This document shows positions 53,716-62,740 of a DNA stretch of 64,000 nt, in pieces. Both the position numbers and the translations under genes were made by a program. This DNA comes from Clostridiales bacterium. Lineage in GTDB: Bacteria > Bacillota > Clostridia > UBA1381. Numbering within the stretch: the stretch's first letter is position 1; the number at the start of each line of letters is the position of its first letter. The notes beneath the pieces were generated by a model, which saw only the letters and a list, made by a program, of their open reading frames with translations, did no database searches and had not been told where the DNA came from. Location: assembly GCA_029226975.1 (NCBI GenBank), contig JAQXZB010000006.1:1-64000 (forward strand), in the 5' to 3' direction.

Positions 53716-54954
53716 TTACGATCTGTAATCACCGTTTATTTTTACATAATCATAGGTTAAATCACAGCCCCATGCCTTGGCGCTTGCCTTGCCTATGTTG
53801 AGGTTTATGTTTATGAATATTTCGTCGGCGCTTAAAATCTCTGACGCTTTATCCTCGTCAAAGGGTATGCCCGCGCCGTTTCGGCATACGGGAAGCACTC
53901 CGAATTTTGATGAGAGGTCAACGTCCGTTTTATCTATGTCAAATTCCGCGTCCGCGTAGCCTATGGCGCACAGAATACGTCCCCAGTTGGCATCCTCGCC
54001 GAACATTGCGCATTTTAACAGTGATGAGCCGATAACGCTCTTTGCAACCGTTATTGCCGTATCAAGGTCGGGTGCGCCCGCGCAGGTACATTCCAGAAGC
54101 TTTGACGCTCCCTCTCCGTCCTTGGCAAGCATTTTTGTCATTTCGCTCATAACGATATAGAGCGCCTTTTTAAACACCTCATAATCGCCGCCCTCTGCTT
54201 CGATAGGAGGATTTTCTGCCATGCCGTTTGCCATTACGCACACCATATCGTTTGTTGAGGTGTCACCGTCCACGCTCAGGCAGTTATATGTAACCTTTGT
54301 TATTTCCCCAAGGGCTTTTTTTAGCATTTGGGCGCTTATATCCGCGTCTGTCGTGATAAAATTAAGGGTTGTTGCCATATTCGGGTGAATCATGCCGCTG
54401 CCCTTTGCCATGCCACCCATGCGGCAGACTCTGCCGCCTAAGGAAAATTCAACGGCAACCTCCTTTTTTACTGTATCTGTTGTCATAATGGCATTTGCCG
54501 CGCTGCCGTTGCCCTCATAATTAAGCCCTGCCGCAAGGGCGTCTATGCTTTCTTCGATAGGCTCGATGGGCAGTATCTGACCGATAACGCCGGTTGACGC
54601 TACGATAACCTCCTCAGGCTTTATCCCTGCCGCTTCGGCTGCCAAAACGCACATTCTCCTTGCCTTTTCGATACCGTCTATATTGCAGGTATTGGCGTTT
54701 TTCGAGTTTGCTATGACCGCTCTTGCGTGATTTTGGGTCTTTTCAAGATTTTCCTTTGTGACCGTTATGGGCGCGCCCTTTACCTTGTTTTGGGTATAGA
54801 CCGCCGCCGCGTTGCAGAGTGTATCGCTTAAAACCATGCACAGGTCATTTTTGTTTTTATCGGGGTTTAAGCCGCAGTTTAAGCCATTGGCTTTAAAGCC
54901 CTTTGCGGCGCATACGCCGCCGTCTGTATATTTATAGCCCTCGTAATTTTTCAT
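53716..54954 (-). CDS. argJ: Bifunctional ornithine acetyltransferase / N-acetylglutamate synthase
   Basis: 412-residue ArgJ of the arginine pathway. It transfers acetyl from N-acetylornithine to glutamate and may also use acetyl-CoA. The self-cleavage site is visible in AKGSGMIHPNMATTLNF: cleavage before T195 generates the alpha and beta chains and the nucleophile. Normal length. GAGGAG precedes the ATG. No other arg gene is adjacent, so it is a stand-alone unit. Its promoter carries an inverted repeat that may be an operator but does not look like an ARG box. Confidence 0.95.
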   Translation of the reverse strand: MKNYEGYKYTDGGVCAAKGFKANGLNCGLNPDKNKNDLCMVLSDTLCNAAAVYTQNKVKGAPITVTKENLEKTQNHARAVIANSKNANTCNIDGIEKARRMCVLAAEAAGIKPEEVIVASTGVIGQILPIEPIEESIDALAAGLNYEGNGSAANAIMTTDTVKKEVAVEFSLGGRVCRMGGMAKGSGMIHPNMATTLNFITTDADISAQMLKKALGEITKVTYNCLSVDGDTSTNDMVCVMANGMAENPPIEAEGGDYEVFKKALYIVMSEMTKMLAKDGEGASKLLECTCAGAPDLDTAITVAKSVIGSSLLKCAMFGEDANWGRILCAIGYADAEFDIDKTDVDLSSKFGVLPVCRNGAGIPFDEDKASEILSADEIFININLNIGKASAKAWGCDLTYDYVKINGDYRS

Positions 54955-54976
54955 TTCGCTTCTCCTCGTAAATAAA

Positions 54977-55022
54977 ATTGCAAAGTGATTATATCTCTTT
55001 GCAGATTATACCACTTTGCAAT
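54977..55022. promoter_or_regulatory. Inverted repeat around the argJ promoter
   Basis: Perfect 11-bp arms ATTGCAAAGTG (54977-54987) and CACTTTGCAAT (55012-55022) bracket the -10 region. Within it the minus strand shows a tandem near-duplicate (TGCAAAGTGGTATAATC, TGCAAAGAGATATAATC), so a second TATAAT follows the first. Possible repressor operator. Confidence 0.6.
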
Positions 55023-55033
55023 TATAATGTCAA
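55005..55033 (-). promoter_or_regulatory. Promoter of argJ
   Basis: Minus-strand TTGACA (55028-55033), a 17-bp spacer and TATAAT (55005-55010). The -35 overlaps the last codons and stop of htpG. Confidence 0.88.
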
Positions 55034-56865
55034 TATATTTTACTCAAAAGCATATTGGATCTTTCAATAAATTTAGTCATCTGCTCCGGCGTTAAGGGGC
55101 TGTGGCTTATTCTTGCCAAATCATATATTTGGTCAATCACAATACCCGCGTCCTCATCGTTCAGATTGTCAAGCTTCTTTACAAGCTCGTTTTCGGAGTT
55201 TATGACAAGGGTAAATTCATCCTTGAACATTCCTGCCATGCCCGCCATCTGCGCGCCGTAGGAACGGTACATATCCTTCATACGTCTTGATTCCTCGCTC
55301 AAAAGCAGTATTGCCGGGGCGGGGGTGTCCTTTAGCGCCTTGACTTCAAGCTTTAATGCCTCGTCATTTATTCTTGCCTTGAATTTTTCTTCAAGCTTCT
55401 TATCTCTTTCCTCGTCCTTTGCGCCCGCATCCTCCTCCTGGGAAAGCACAGAGTCAATTCTTTTAAACTTCACCTCGGAGTTCTTCATTTCCATAAAGGA
55501 TATAAAATGCGTATCCATCATGGACAGCAGCTCAACCGCATCAAGACCCTTGTCCTTAAACATCTTTACATACTGGGACTGCATCTTAGGATCATTTACA
55601 TAGTAAACCTCTTTTTTGTCCTTGCCCTCCAAATACTCGTCAAGGGTCATGTACTTGCCGTCGGTGGTCTTGTAGAGAATTACGTCCTTTACCTTATCAT
55701 AGAACTTGTCATCTCTTAAACAGCCGTACTTGATGAAAATATCAATATCATCCCAATACTTCTCGTAATTTTCTCTTTCATTCTTAAACAGACTGCAAAG
55801 CTTGTCGGCAACCTTTTTGGTAATATGCGCCGAAATCTTCTTTACATATCCGTCATTTTGCAAAAAGCTTCTGGACACGTTAAGGGGAAGATCCGGGCAG
55901 TCGATAACACCCTTTAAAAGCATCAGAAATTCCGGGATTACTTCCTTTACGTTATCCGCAACGAACACCTGATTATTATAGAGCTTTATCTGTCCCTCCT
56001 GAGCCGCAAACTCGTGGTTAATCTTGGGGAAATAGAGTATTCCCTTTAGGTTAAACGGGAAATCGACGTTTAAGTGAATCCAAAACAGCGGCTCGTTAAA
56101 GTCCATAAACACATTTGTGTAAAATTCCTTGTATTCCTCGTCCGTACACTCCGAGGGCTTCTTCATCCACAGGGGATTGGTGTTGTTTACGGGCTTGGGA
56201 GCTTCCTCTTCCTCGTCCTTTTTTTCGTCCGTCTTTTCCTTTGCTACCTCCAAATATACCTCTGTGGGCAGGAATGAGCAGTATTTGTTAAGAATTTCTC
56301 TTATGCGCATTTCCTCCAGAAATTCCTTGCTGTCCTCGGCGATATAGAGGGTTATCTCCGTACCGCGCTTATCCCTTGTTCCCTCGGACATATCAAATTC
56401 CATACTTCCGTCACATTCCCAGCGCGCCGCCTTTGCGCCCTCAACATAAGAAAGCGAGTCGATAACAACCTTATCGGCAACCATGAACGCACTGTAAAAT
56501 CCCAAACCGAAGTGACCTATAATCTGTGAGCCCTTGTCCTCCTCGTCCTTGTACTTTGCCAAAAAGTCGTTTGCACCCGAAAATGCTATCTGATTTATAT
56601 ACTTGTCAATTTCCTCGGCACTCATGCCTATACCGTTATCGCTAACGGTCAGAGTTCCCTTTTCCTTGTCAAGCTTTACGGTTACTCTGTAACCCTCCTC
56701 ATCAGCCGGCGCCTCGCCTATGCCGGCAAGCTTTTTAAGCTTTGTAACCGCGTCACAGCCGTTTGAAACCAACTCTCTTAAAAAAATATCCTTATCGGAA
56801 TAAAGCCATTTCTTTATAATAGGAAAAAGGTTTTCCGAATCTACTGAAATATTACCCTTTGCCAT
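55030..56865 (-). CDS. htpG: Hsp90-family chaperone HtpG
   Basis: 611-residue bacterial Hsp90. The N-terminal GHKL ATPase has ELVSNGCDA, DNGIGM and GHFGLGFYSAF; middle and C-terminal dimerisation domains follow. An acidic/Lys-rich stretch near 215-235 (KTDEKKDEEEEAPK) sits between N and middle domains; such a charged linker is more usual in eukaryotic Hsp90, though short ones occur in bacteria. The frame opens 6 codons earlier, but ATG 56865 has AAAGGA at 9-nt spacing. A perfect CIRCE element and a sigma-A promoter lie upstream, indicating HrcA control. Confidence 0.95.
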   Translation of the reverse strand: MAKGNISVDSENLFPIIKKWLYSDKDIFLRELVSNGCDAVTKLKKLAGIGEAPADEEGYRVTVKLDKEKGTLTVSDNGIGMSAEEIDKYINQIAFSGANDFLAKYKDEEDKGSQIIGHFGLGFYSAFMVADKVVIDSLSYVEGAKAARWECDGSMEFDMSEGTRDKRGTEITLYIAEDSKEFLEEMRIREILNKYCSFLPTEVYLEVAKEKTDEKKDEEEEAPKPVNNTNPLWMKKPSECTDEEYKEFYTNVFMDFNEPLFWIHLNVDFPFNLKGILYFPKINHEFAAQEGQIKLYNNQVFVADNVKEVIPEFLMLLKGVIDCPDLPLNVSRSFLQNDGYVKKISAHITKKVADKLCSLFKNERENYEKYWDDIDIFIKYGCLRDDKFYDKVKDVILYKTTDGKYMTLDEYLEGKDKKEVYYVNDPKMQSQYVKMFKDKGLDAVELLSMMDTHFISFMEMKNSEVKFKRIDSVLSQEEDAGAKDEERDKKLEEKFKARINDEALKLEVKALKDTPAPAILLLSEESRRMKDMYRSYGAQMAGMAGMFKDEFTLVINSENELVKKLDNLNDEDAGIVIDQIYDLARISHSPLTPEQMTKFIERSNMLLSKIY

Positions 56866-56900
56866 GTTAATCATTCCTTTCAAAAACTTATCATAAATAT

Positions 56901-56929
56901 ATAATAATACTCTTTTTGCAAAAAGTCAA
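56901..56929 (-). promoter_or_regulatory. Promoter of htpG
   Basis: Minus-strand TTGACT (56924-56929), a 17-bp spacer and TATTAT (56901-56906), 7 bp downstream of the CIRCE element. Confidence 0.8.
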
Positions 56930-56936
56930 GAGTAAA

Positions 56937-56963
56937 TTAGCACTCAACGGCTGTGAGTGCTAA
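56937..56963. promoter_or_regulatory. CIRCE operator (HrcA binding site) of htpG
   Basis: TTAGCACTC-N9-GAGTGCTAA with both arms identical to consensus. It lies in the 120-bp gap between birA and htpG, upstream of the htpG -35 rather than downstream of the transcription start. Confidence 0.95.
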
Positions 56964-56985
56964 CAATTTACATTTTATTCATAAT

Positions 56986-57939
56986 TTATACATATCCCAG
57001 CAAGCCTCTTACGCTTACCTCGCCGGAGCTTACGGCGTTAATTTTACCGTCCGTTTCAACGAGAATACAGCCGTTATCGTCAATGCCCACGCAATTTCCG
57101 ACCTTTTCGGCTCTGTTTACAATAATGCGCACAGTCCTGCCTATATTGATACAGCGGCTGCGGTATTCATCGATAAAGCTTGAAATGCCGTTTTTAATAA
57201 ATCCGTCATAAATATCCTCAAACTCCTCCATAACGCGGCGCACAATGGGCGCACGACAGTGTTTTTCCCCGGTTTCAATAAAGAGCGAGGTTGCCTTATC
57301 CGAAAGCTCCGGGGGGAATGAGGGAGTATTTACATTTATGCCTATACCGCACATAACATAGTTTACTGCGTCAATCTCGGCGGAAAGCTCCGTTAAAATC
57401 CCGCAGACCTTTTTTTTATTCATCACTATATCGTTGGGGTATTTTATCATGGCAGAGTCCGAAATGGCTCTGCACACCGCAAGCCCCGCCGCAAGGGTAA
57501 TCTGTGAAATGCACTGCGGCGTTATATCGGGCTTTAGCAAAACCGACATCCATATTCCCTCGCCGCCCGGTGAGCTCCACGCTCTGCCCAGTCTGCCCTT
57601 GCCGCCGGTCTGAATATCGGCAATAAAGAGCGTTCCGTCCGGCATATCGCAATGCCGCTTGGCAAGATTGTTGGTGGAGTCGGTTTCATCGCGGTATACG
57701 ATATTTTGGGCGATAAAGCGGGTATTTAACCCGTCCTTTATTTCATTGGGGCTTAAAATATCGCTTGCCGAGAGCATATAACCGCGGTTTGTCACAGAGG
57801 TTATGTTATAGCCCTCTTCCTTTAAGCGCTTAATATGCTTCCAGACAGCGTTTCTTGAAATACCGAGAGCTTCGCTGATTTTTTCGCCGGAGGTATAGCC
57901 CTCGGCGGATTTTAATATATCGAGAATTTTTGTTTTCAT
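56986..57939 (-). CDS. birA: Biotin-protein ligase / biotin repressor
   Basis: 317 residues. The N-terminal winged helix (SGEKISEALGISRNAVWKHIKRL) marks the bifunctional repressor form. The ligase domain has DSTNNLAKRH, the biotinyl-AMP loop GGKGRLGRAWSSPGGEGIWMS, the KYPNDIVMNKKKVCGILTE segment and a C-terminal SH3-like cap. It charges biotin carboxyl carrier proteins and may repress biotin genes. The ATG lies 12 nt after the carB terminator, with AAAGGAT between, so there is no room for a separate promoter there; expression may come from read-through or from inside carB. Confidence 0.95.
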   Translation of the reverse strand: MKTKILDILKSAEGYTSGEKISEALGISRNAVWKHIKRLKEEGYNITSVTNRGYMLSASDILSPNEIKDGLNTRFIAQNIVYRDETDSTNNLAKRHCDMPDGTLFIADIQTGGKGRLGRAWSSPGGEGIWMSVLLKPDITPQCISQITLAAGLAVCRAISDSAMIKYPNDIVMNKKKVCGILTELSAEIDAVNYVMCGIGINVNTPSFPPELSDKATSLFIETGEKHCRAPIVRRVMEEFEDIYDGFIKNGISSFIDEYRSRCINIGRTVRIIVNRAEKVGNCVGIDDNGCILVETDGKINAVSSGEVSVRGLLGYV

Positions 57940-57951
57940 TTTAATCCTTTG

Positions 57952-57989
57952 AAAAACCCGAACCGGGCTTTCGCCTTGTCCGGGTTTTT
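57952..57989 (-). terminator. Terminator between carB and birA
   Basis: Perfect 9-bp stem (57952-57960 with 57981-57989) with a T run on the minus strand. An alternative register (AACCCGG/CCGGGTT) also pairs. It ends carAB only 12 nt before the birA start. Confidence 0.8.
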
Positions 57990-57993
57990 ACTG

Positions 57994-60900
57994 TCAGTGA
58001 ATATCCGCAAGGGATATGATGTTTACGTTGTCCGTAGTGTAACGCTCCTCCATTACGTCAACAAGCGCGCCCACAGTGTCAAGGCTCGTCATAAGCGAGA
58101 TTGAACATTCTATGGCGGTACGTCTTATCTTGAAGCCGTCGGAGTTTACGTCATTGCCCTTTTTGGGAATGTCGATAATCAAATCAACAACTCCGCTTCT
58201 TATAATATCGAGGACATTGGGTACTCCCTCGGAAATCTTCTTTACCGTCTGTACGGGTATATCGTTTTGCTCCAAAAGCTTTGCCGTACCGCTTGTTGCG
58301 ATAAAGCCGCAGCCGCAAGCGGCAAATCTCTTGGCAATGGGCAGGAAGTTCTCCTTATCCAAATCCCTTACGGTAACGAGTATGGTTGAGCCGGGCTTGG
58401 GAATTGTTGTTCCGGCAGCCACAAAGCCCTTGTACATAGCCTCAAGATAGGTTTTGCCCACACCCAAAACCTCGCCTGTTGACCTCATTTCAGGTCCTAA
58501 GGAAACCTCTACCATGGGAAGCTTTTCCGTTGAGAATACGGGAACCTTTATGGCAACGGTATTGGTCTTTGGCGCAATGCCCGTTGAATAGCCCATATCC
58601 TTTAAGGTTTCACCAAGCATTATCCTTGTTGCAATGTCTATTACCGGCACATTGGTAACCTTTGTGATATAAGGAACGGTACGGCTCGAACGGGGGTTTA
58701 CCTCGATAATATACAGCTCGCCCTTAAACTCGATAAACTGAATGTTTATCATACCGATAACCTTAAGCTCTATTGCAATTCTGTAGGTTACGTCCTTAAT
58801 CTTTTCGATAATATCGTCCGAAACGTGCTGAGGCGGATAAATCGAGATACTGTCGCCGCTGTGTACGCCGGCTCTCTCCAAATGCTCCATTATACCCGGA
58901 ATAAGCACATCACTGCCGTCGCATATAGCGTCAACCTCCAGCTCTCTGCCGCCCAAATAACGGTCGATAAGCACCGGGTTGTGCTTGTCCTTTTGGAATG
59001 CGTCCGTAAGGTAGCGAACCAGGTCAACCTCGTTTCTTGTAATCTCCATGCCCTGACCGCCCAAAACATACGAAGGACGCACAAGCAGCGGATATTCCAG
59101 CTTGTTTGCTTCCTCAATGCCTTCCTTGACGCTCCATACAGCCTTGCCCTTGGGGCGCTTTATATCAAGCTTTTCAAGCATTTCGTCAAACTTTTCTCTG
59201 TCCTCCGCCTCGTCTATATACTTAGGCTGAGTTCCCAAAACCGGCACATTCATGTCCGCAAGGAAGTTTGCCAGCTTTATCGCTGTCTGACCGCCGAACT
59301 GAAGTATAACTCCGTCGGGCTTTTCAAGCTCGATTATATTATACACGTCCTCCTCGGTAAGCGGCTCAAAGTACAGCTTGTCCGAGGTGTCAAAGTCCGT
59401 AGAAACCGTTTCGGGGTTGTTGTTTATAATAATCGTTTCAACATTTGCCCGCTCCAGTGACAGTACGCTGTGTACCGAGCAGTAGTCAAATTCGATACCC
59501 TGACCTATTCTTATGGGTCCCGAACCGATTACGATAACCTTTTTGCGGCCGGAGGGAGAGGACTCGCTCACCTCGTCATAGGTGGAGTAATAATAGGGGG
59601 AAACCGCCTCGAACTCGCCCGCACAGGTATCAACCATTTTATATACCGGCTTTATTCCCAATTCAATTCTTCTGTTGTAGACCTCGTCGCCGCCGACACC
59701 TATAAGCTCTGCGATACCCTTATCACTAAATCCCATCTTCTTGTAACGGCGCATTGTGTCATAGTCAATATCCTCAAGCTTATAGCCCTTAAGCTCCTCC
59801 TCTGCATCCACGATATTCTTTATATGGTGCAGGAAGAACAAATCCATACCGGTAATCTCGGCAAGCTTATCAAGATTATAGTTTCTTCTTATCATTTCCG
59901 CCAGATCGAAAAGTCTTTCGTCATCGGGGATAATAACTCTTTGCTTAAGCTCCGCCATTGTTCTCTTTTTCGAGGATTCGCGCTCTAAGGTATACTGCTT
60001 TATTTCAAGCGAACGCACACCCTTTAAAAGCGAGCTTTCAAAGGTGTTGCCTATAGCCATAATTTCACCGGTAGCCATCATCTTTGTGCCCAAATTTCTC
60101 TTTGCGCCGAAGAATTTGTCAAAGGGCCACTTGGGGATTTTGGTTACCACATAGTCTATTGCCGGCTCAAAGCAGGCGTAGGTCTTGCCGGTTACGGCAT
60201 TTAATATTTCGTCAAGATTATACCCCAAAGCAATCTTTGCGGCAATCTTTGCAATGGGATAGCCGGTCGCCTTTGAAGCAAGTGCCGAGGAACGGCTCAC
60301 ACGTGGGTTTATCTCGATTACGGCATACTCGAAGCTGTTGGGGTTTAGTGCAAACTGAACGTTGCAGCCGCCCTTAATCTCAATGGAGTTGATTATATCT
60401 ATTGCAGCTTTTCTGAGCATCTGATATTCCTTATCAGCCAGTGTAAGCGCCGGAGCGACAACTATGGAGTCGCCGGTGTGTACGCCTACCGGGTCTACGT
60501 TTTCCATGGAGCATATGGTGATACAGTTTCCCGCACCGTCACGCATTACCTCGAACTCTATCTCCTTCCAGCCCTTTATGGACTTTTCCAAAAGAACCTG
60601 TCCTACTCTCGAAAGGTGAAGTCCCTGGGAAAGAATTGTGATAAGCTCCTCCTCGTTTTCGGCGATACCGCCGCCGGTGCCGCCCAAGGTGTACGCCGGG
60701 CGCACTATTACCGGGTAGCCTATCTTTTTGGCAAAGGCAATTCCGCTCTCCACATCGGTAACGATTTCCGAGGGGGCAATGGGCTGATTTGTTCTTTCCA
60801 TAAGGCGCTTAAAGCTGTCGCGGTCCTCGCCCTCCTTGATTGAGGGAATGGACGTTCCTATTACGTTTACGCCGTATTTGTCAAACACGCCCTTATCGTA

Positions 60901-61206
60901 AAGCTCACAGGCAAGGTTTAAGCCCGTCTGTCCGCCCATGCCGGCAATAACCGAGTCGGGACGCTCGCGCTTTATGATTTTTTCCAAATATTCCGCGGTA
61001 AGCGGCTCTATATAGGTGTTTGTAGCCATGCCGCGGTCGGTCATGATTGTAGCCGGGTTTGAGTTTACGAGGATTACCTCTATTCCCTCGTCCTTTATTG
61101 CCTGACATGCCTGAGTGCCTGAGTAGTCAAACTCCGCCGCCTGACCTATGATAATGGGTCCCGAGCCTATTACCAGGACCTTTTTAATTGATTTGTTTAA
61201 AGGCAT
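57994..61206 (-). CDS. carB: Carbamoyl-phosphate synthase large subunit
   Basis: 1070-residue synthase making carbamoyl phosphate for pyrimidine and arginine synthesis. The two homologous ATP-grasp halves are both visible ([21 protein letters not shown] near the N-terminus and [19 protein letters not shown] mid-protein), followed by the C-terminal MGS-like allosteric domain ([21 protein letters not shown]). Normal length. Its ATG is 1 bp after the carA stop, and its AAAGGAGG site lies in the carA end. A terminator follows. Confidence 0.97.
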   Translation of the reverse strand: MPLNKSIKKVLVIGSGPIIIGQAAEFDYSGTQACQAIKDEGIEVILVNSNPATIMTDRGMATNTYIEPLTAEYLEKIIKRERPDSVIAGMGGQTGLNLACELYDKGVFDKYGVNVIGTSIPSIKEGEDRDSFKRLMERTNQPIAPSEIVTDVESGIAFAKKIGYPVIVRPAYTLGGTGGGIAENEEELITILSQGLHLSRVGQVLLEKSIKGWKEIEFEVMRDGAGNCITICSMENVDPVGVHTGDSIVVAPALTLADKEYQMLRKAAIDIINSIEIKGGCNVQFALNPNSFEYAVIEINPRVSRSSALASKATGYPIAKIAAKIALGYNLDEILNAVTGKTYACFEPAIDYVVTKIPKWPFDKFFGAKRNLGTKMMATGEIMAIGNTFESSLLKGVRSLEIKQYTLERESSKKRTMAELKQRVIIPDDERLFDLAEMIRRNYNLDKLAEITGMDLFFLHHIKNIVDAEEELKGYKLEDIDYDTMRRYKKMGFSDKGIAELIGVGGDEVYNRRIELGIKPVYKMVDTCAGEFEAVSPYYYSTYDEVSESSPSGRKKVIVIGSGPIRIGQGIEFDYCSVHSVLSLERANVETIIINNNPETVSTDFDTSDKLYFEPLTEEDVYNIIELEKPDGVILQFGGQTAIKLANFLADMNVPVLGTQPKYIDEAEDREKFDEMLEKLDIKRPKGKAVWSVKEGIEEANKLEYPLLVRPSYVLGGQGMEITRNEVDLVRYLTDAFQKDKHNPVLIDRYLGGRELEVDAICDGSDVLIPGIMEHLERAGVHSGDSISIYPPQHVSDDIIEKIKDVTYRIAIELKVIGMINIQFIEFKGELYIIEVNPRSSRTVPYITKVTNVPVIDIATRIMLGETLKDMGYSTGIAPKTNTVAIKVPVFSTEKLPMVEVSLGPEMRSTGEVLGVGKTYLEAMYKGFVAAGTTIPKPGSTILVTVRDLDKENFLPIAKRFAACGCGFIATSGTAKLLEQNDIPVQTVKKISEGVPNVLDIIRSGVVDLIIDIPKKGNDVNSDGFKIRRTAIECSISLMTSLDTVGALVDVMEERYTTDNVNIISLADIH

Positions 61207-61207
61207 T

Positions 61208-62260
61208 TTACTTTACCTCCTTTAAAAATCTGTCGAACACATACGCCGTATCCAAGGGTCCGGGCGATGCCTCCGGGTGGAACTGAACACTCTGTATGGG
61301 AAGCGTTTTATGTCTTATTCCCTCGCAGGTGCCGTCGTTTACGTTTACAAAGGTTTCCTCAACCCCGTCGGGATAATCCGATACTATATAATTGTGATTT
61401 TGCGAGGTTATATATACATTCCCCGTTTCCAAATCCTTTACCGGGTGGTTTCCGCCGTGGTGACCGAACTTAAGCTTTTTGGTTTTGCAGCCCAGTGCAA
61501 GACCGATTATCTGATGTCCCATGCAAATTCCGCATATGGGGAACTTTCCTATTAAAGCCTTTACCGTATCAACCGTTCCGGGAGCGTCCAAGGGGTCGCC
61601 GGGGCCGTTTGACAAAAATACCAAATCGGGGTTTATCGCCTCAATATCCTCAGGCTTTGTATCAGCCGGGAAAACGGTAATGGCACAATCACGCTTTGCC
61701 AAATCCCTTATTATTCCCTGCTTTGCGCCCATGTCGATAAACGCAACCTTTACTTTTCCCGGCTCGTTTACCGTATAAACCTCCTTTGCGGTGGTTTCCA
61801 TTATAACATTTTTATTGTTAAGGGTTTCCATGAGGCTCTTTACCTCCTCATCAGTGGGATTGCCCTTCATAATAACACCGTTCATTACGCCGTGCTCACG
61901 AATAATTCGCGTTAAGGCTCTCGTGTCCACGCCCTCAAGACCCACAACGCCCTGCTCCTTTAAGAAGTCGTCAAGGTTCATTTCGTTTCTGAAGTTTGAG
62001 GGATAATCCGCCTTTTCTCTTACCACAAAGCCCTTCAGATTGGTATGCTTTGCCTCGTTATCCTCAAGATTTATACCGTAGTTTCCTATTAACGGAAATG
62101 TCATTGTTACGATTTGTCCGGCAAAGGACGGGTCGGTCAGAGTTTCCTGATAGCCTGTCATACCGGTGGTAAACACCACTTCTCCGGCAATCTCCTTATC
62201 CGCTCCGAAAAGTCTGCCCTCAAAGCGTACGCCGTTTTCCAGAATTAACTGCGCTTTCAT
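61208..62260 (-). CDS. carA: Carbamoyl-phosphate synthase small subunit
   Basis: 350-residue glutaminase subunit that supplies ammonia to CarB. An N-terminal CarA-specific domain is followed by a class I amidotransferase domain with catalytic C246 (CGICMGHQ) and H328/E330 (HPEASPGP). GAAGGGAGA precedes the ATG. The leader (62261-62433) contains a leader peptide ORF and an intrinsic terminator, indicating transcription attenuation. With only carAB in the operon, control is probably by pyrimidines and/or arginine. Confidence 0.97.
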   Translation of the reverse strand: MKAQLILENGVRFEGRLFGADKEIAGEVVFTTGMTGYQETLTDPSFAGQIVTMTFPLIGNYGINLEDNEAKHTNLKGFVVREKADYPSNFRNEMNLDDFLKEQGVVGLEGVDTRALTRIIREHGVMNGVIMKGNPTDEEVKSLMETLNNKNVIMETTAKEVYTVNEPGKVKVAFIDMGAKQGIIRDLAKRDCAITVFPADTKPEDIEAINPDLVFLSNGPGDPLDAPGTVDTVKALIGKFPICGICMGHQIIGLALGCKTKKLKFGHHGGNHPVKDLETGNVYITSQNHNYIVSDYPDGVEETFVNVNDGTCEGIRHKTLPIQSVQFHPEASPGPLDTAYVFDRFLKEVK

Positions 62261-62300
62261 GCCTTATCTCCCTTCGTTCATCTTATACCTATAAATTTAC

Positions 62301-62330
62301 AAAAAAAAATGACAACTTTCATTGTCAATT
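62301..62330 (-). terminator. Attenuator terminator in the carAB leader
   Basis: In minus-strand RNA: TGACAA/TTGTCA core stem with outer A-T pairs, loop TGAAAG, and a 9-T run (62309-62301). It lies about 40 nt before carA, and its 5' arm begins at the leader-peptide stop codon. Confidence 0.75.
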
Positions 62331-62406
62331 AAAAACAAAAACACCAAACAGAGGCAACCATACCGGCCGCTTTACCCTTTAATTTTGCGGTATACAGCAT
62401 ATTCAT
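62329..62406 (-). CDS. 25-aa leader peptide of carAB
   Basis: ATG at 62406 with AAGGAG at 8-nt spacing, only about 30 nt after the predicted transcription start. It encodes MNMLYTAKLKGKAAGMVASV followed by WCFCF and TAA. No run of one amino acid is seen, so it does not look like an amino-acid-sensing attenuator. The last codons are U-rich (TTTTTGTTTTTAA), and the stop enters the terminator's 5' arm. This fits a model in which RNA-polymerase pausing at low UTP lets the ribosome block the terminator, as in E. coli pyrBI. Confidence 0.65.
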   Translation of the reverse strand: MNMLYTAKLKGKAAGMVASVWCFCF

Positions 62407-62439
62407 TTCTGCCACTCCTTGCGCTTGCTTATTTCTTTT

Positions 62440-62468
62440 ATTATACCACCCAAATCGATTTTTGTCAA
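62440..62468 (-). promoter_or_regulatory. Consensus promoter of carAB
   Basis: Minus-strand TTGACA (62463-62468), a 17-bp spacer and TATAAT (62440-62445): both perfect. Confidence 0.92.
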
Positions 62469-62576
62469 GATTAAGGCTGAATTTTTAATACTTTGTTAAT
62501 TTTTTATAAATTTCGTTTTTTGTCGGCTATGTGATTTGATAAGTTGCATAAAGATAATTTTTTTCATAAAATTTCC

Positions 62577-62605
62577 TTGACAATCCAAAGACCTTGCAGT
62601 ATAAT
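62577..62605 (+). promoter_or_regulatory. Consensus promoter of glnB-amtB
   Basis: TTGACA (62577-62582), a 17-bp spacer and TATAAT (62600-62605): both perfect. It is divergent from the carAB promoter. Confidence 0.92.
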
Positions 62606-62636
62606 AACAGCATATTAAGATTGATTTAGCACAAAG

Positions 62637-62676
62637 GCGTGTTTGCTGAGGATGAGCTCGGCAGATGCGTTTTTTT
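62637..62676 (+). terminator. Terminator hairpin in the glnB leader (attenuator candidate)
   Basis: GCTGAG/CTCGGC (62645-62650, 62657-62662) with a 6-nt loop continues into an outer 8-bp helix (62637-62644 with 62663-62670, several G-U pairs), followed by TTTTTTGTTTT. It lies between the promoter and glnB, so it should abort transcription unless relieved. Confidence 0.72.
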
Positions 62677-62740
62677 GTTTTATATCGGTCTTGTAAATAA
62701 AATTACGGCGGATAGCTTCCGCATGAAAGGGGTTTTCGAT

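Noticed and set aside
62329-62406. Amino-acid-specific (for example arginine) leader-peptide attenuator
   Set aside because: The peptide has no arginine and no run of any one amino acid; the U-rich tract fits nucleotide sensing better.
62639-62740. N-terminal extension of GlnB starting at 62639
   Set aside because: The frame is open but crosses the leader terminator. The upstream GTG has no spaced ribosome site, and the ATG at 62741 gives the normal PII length.
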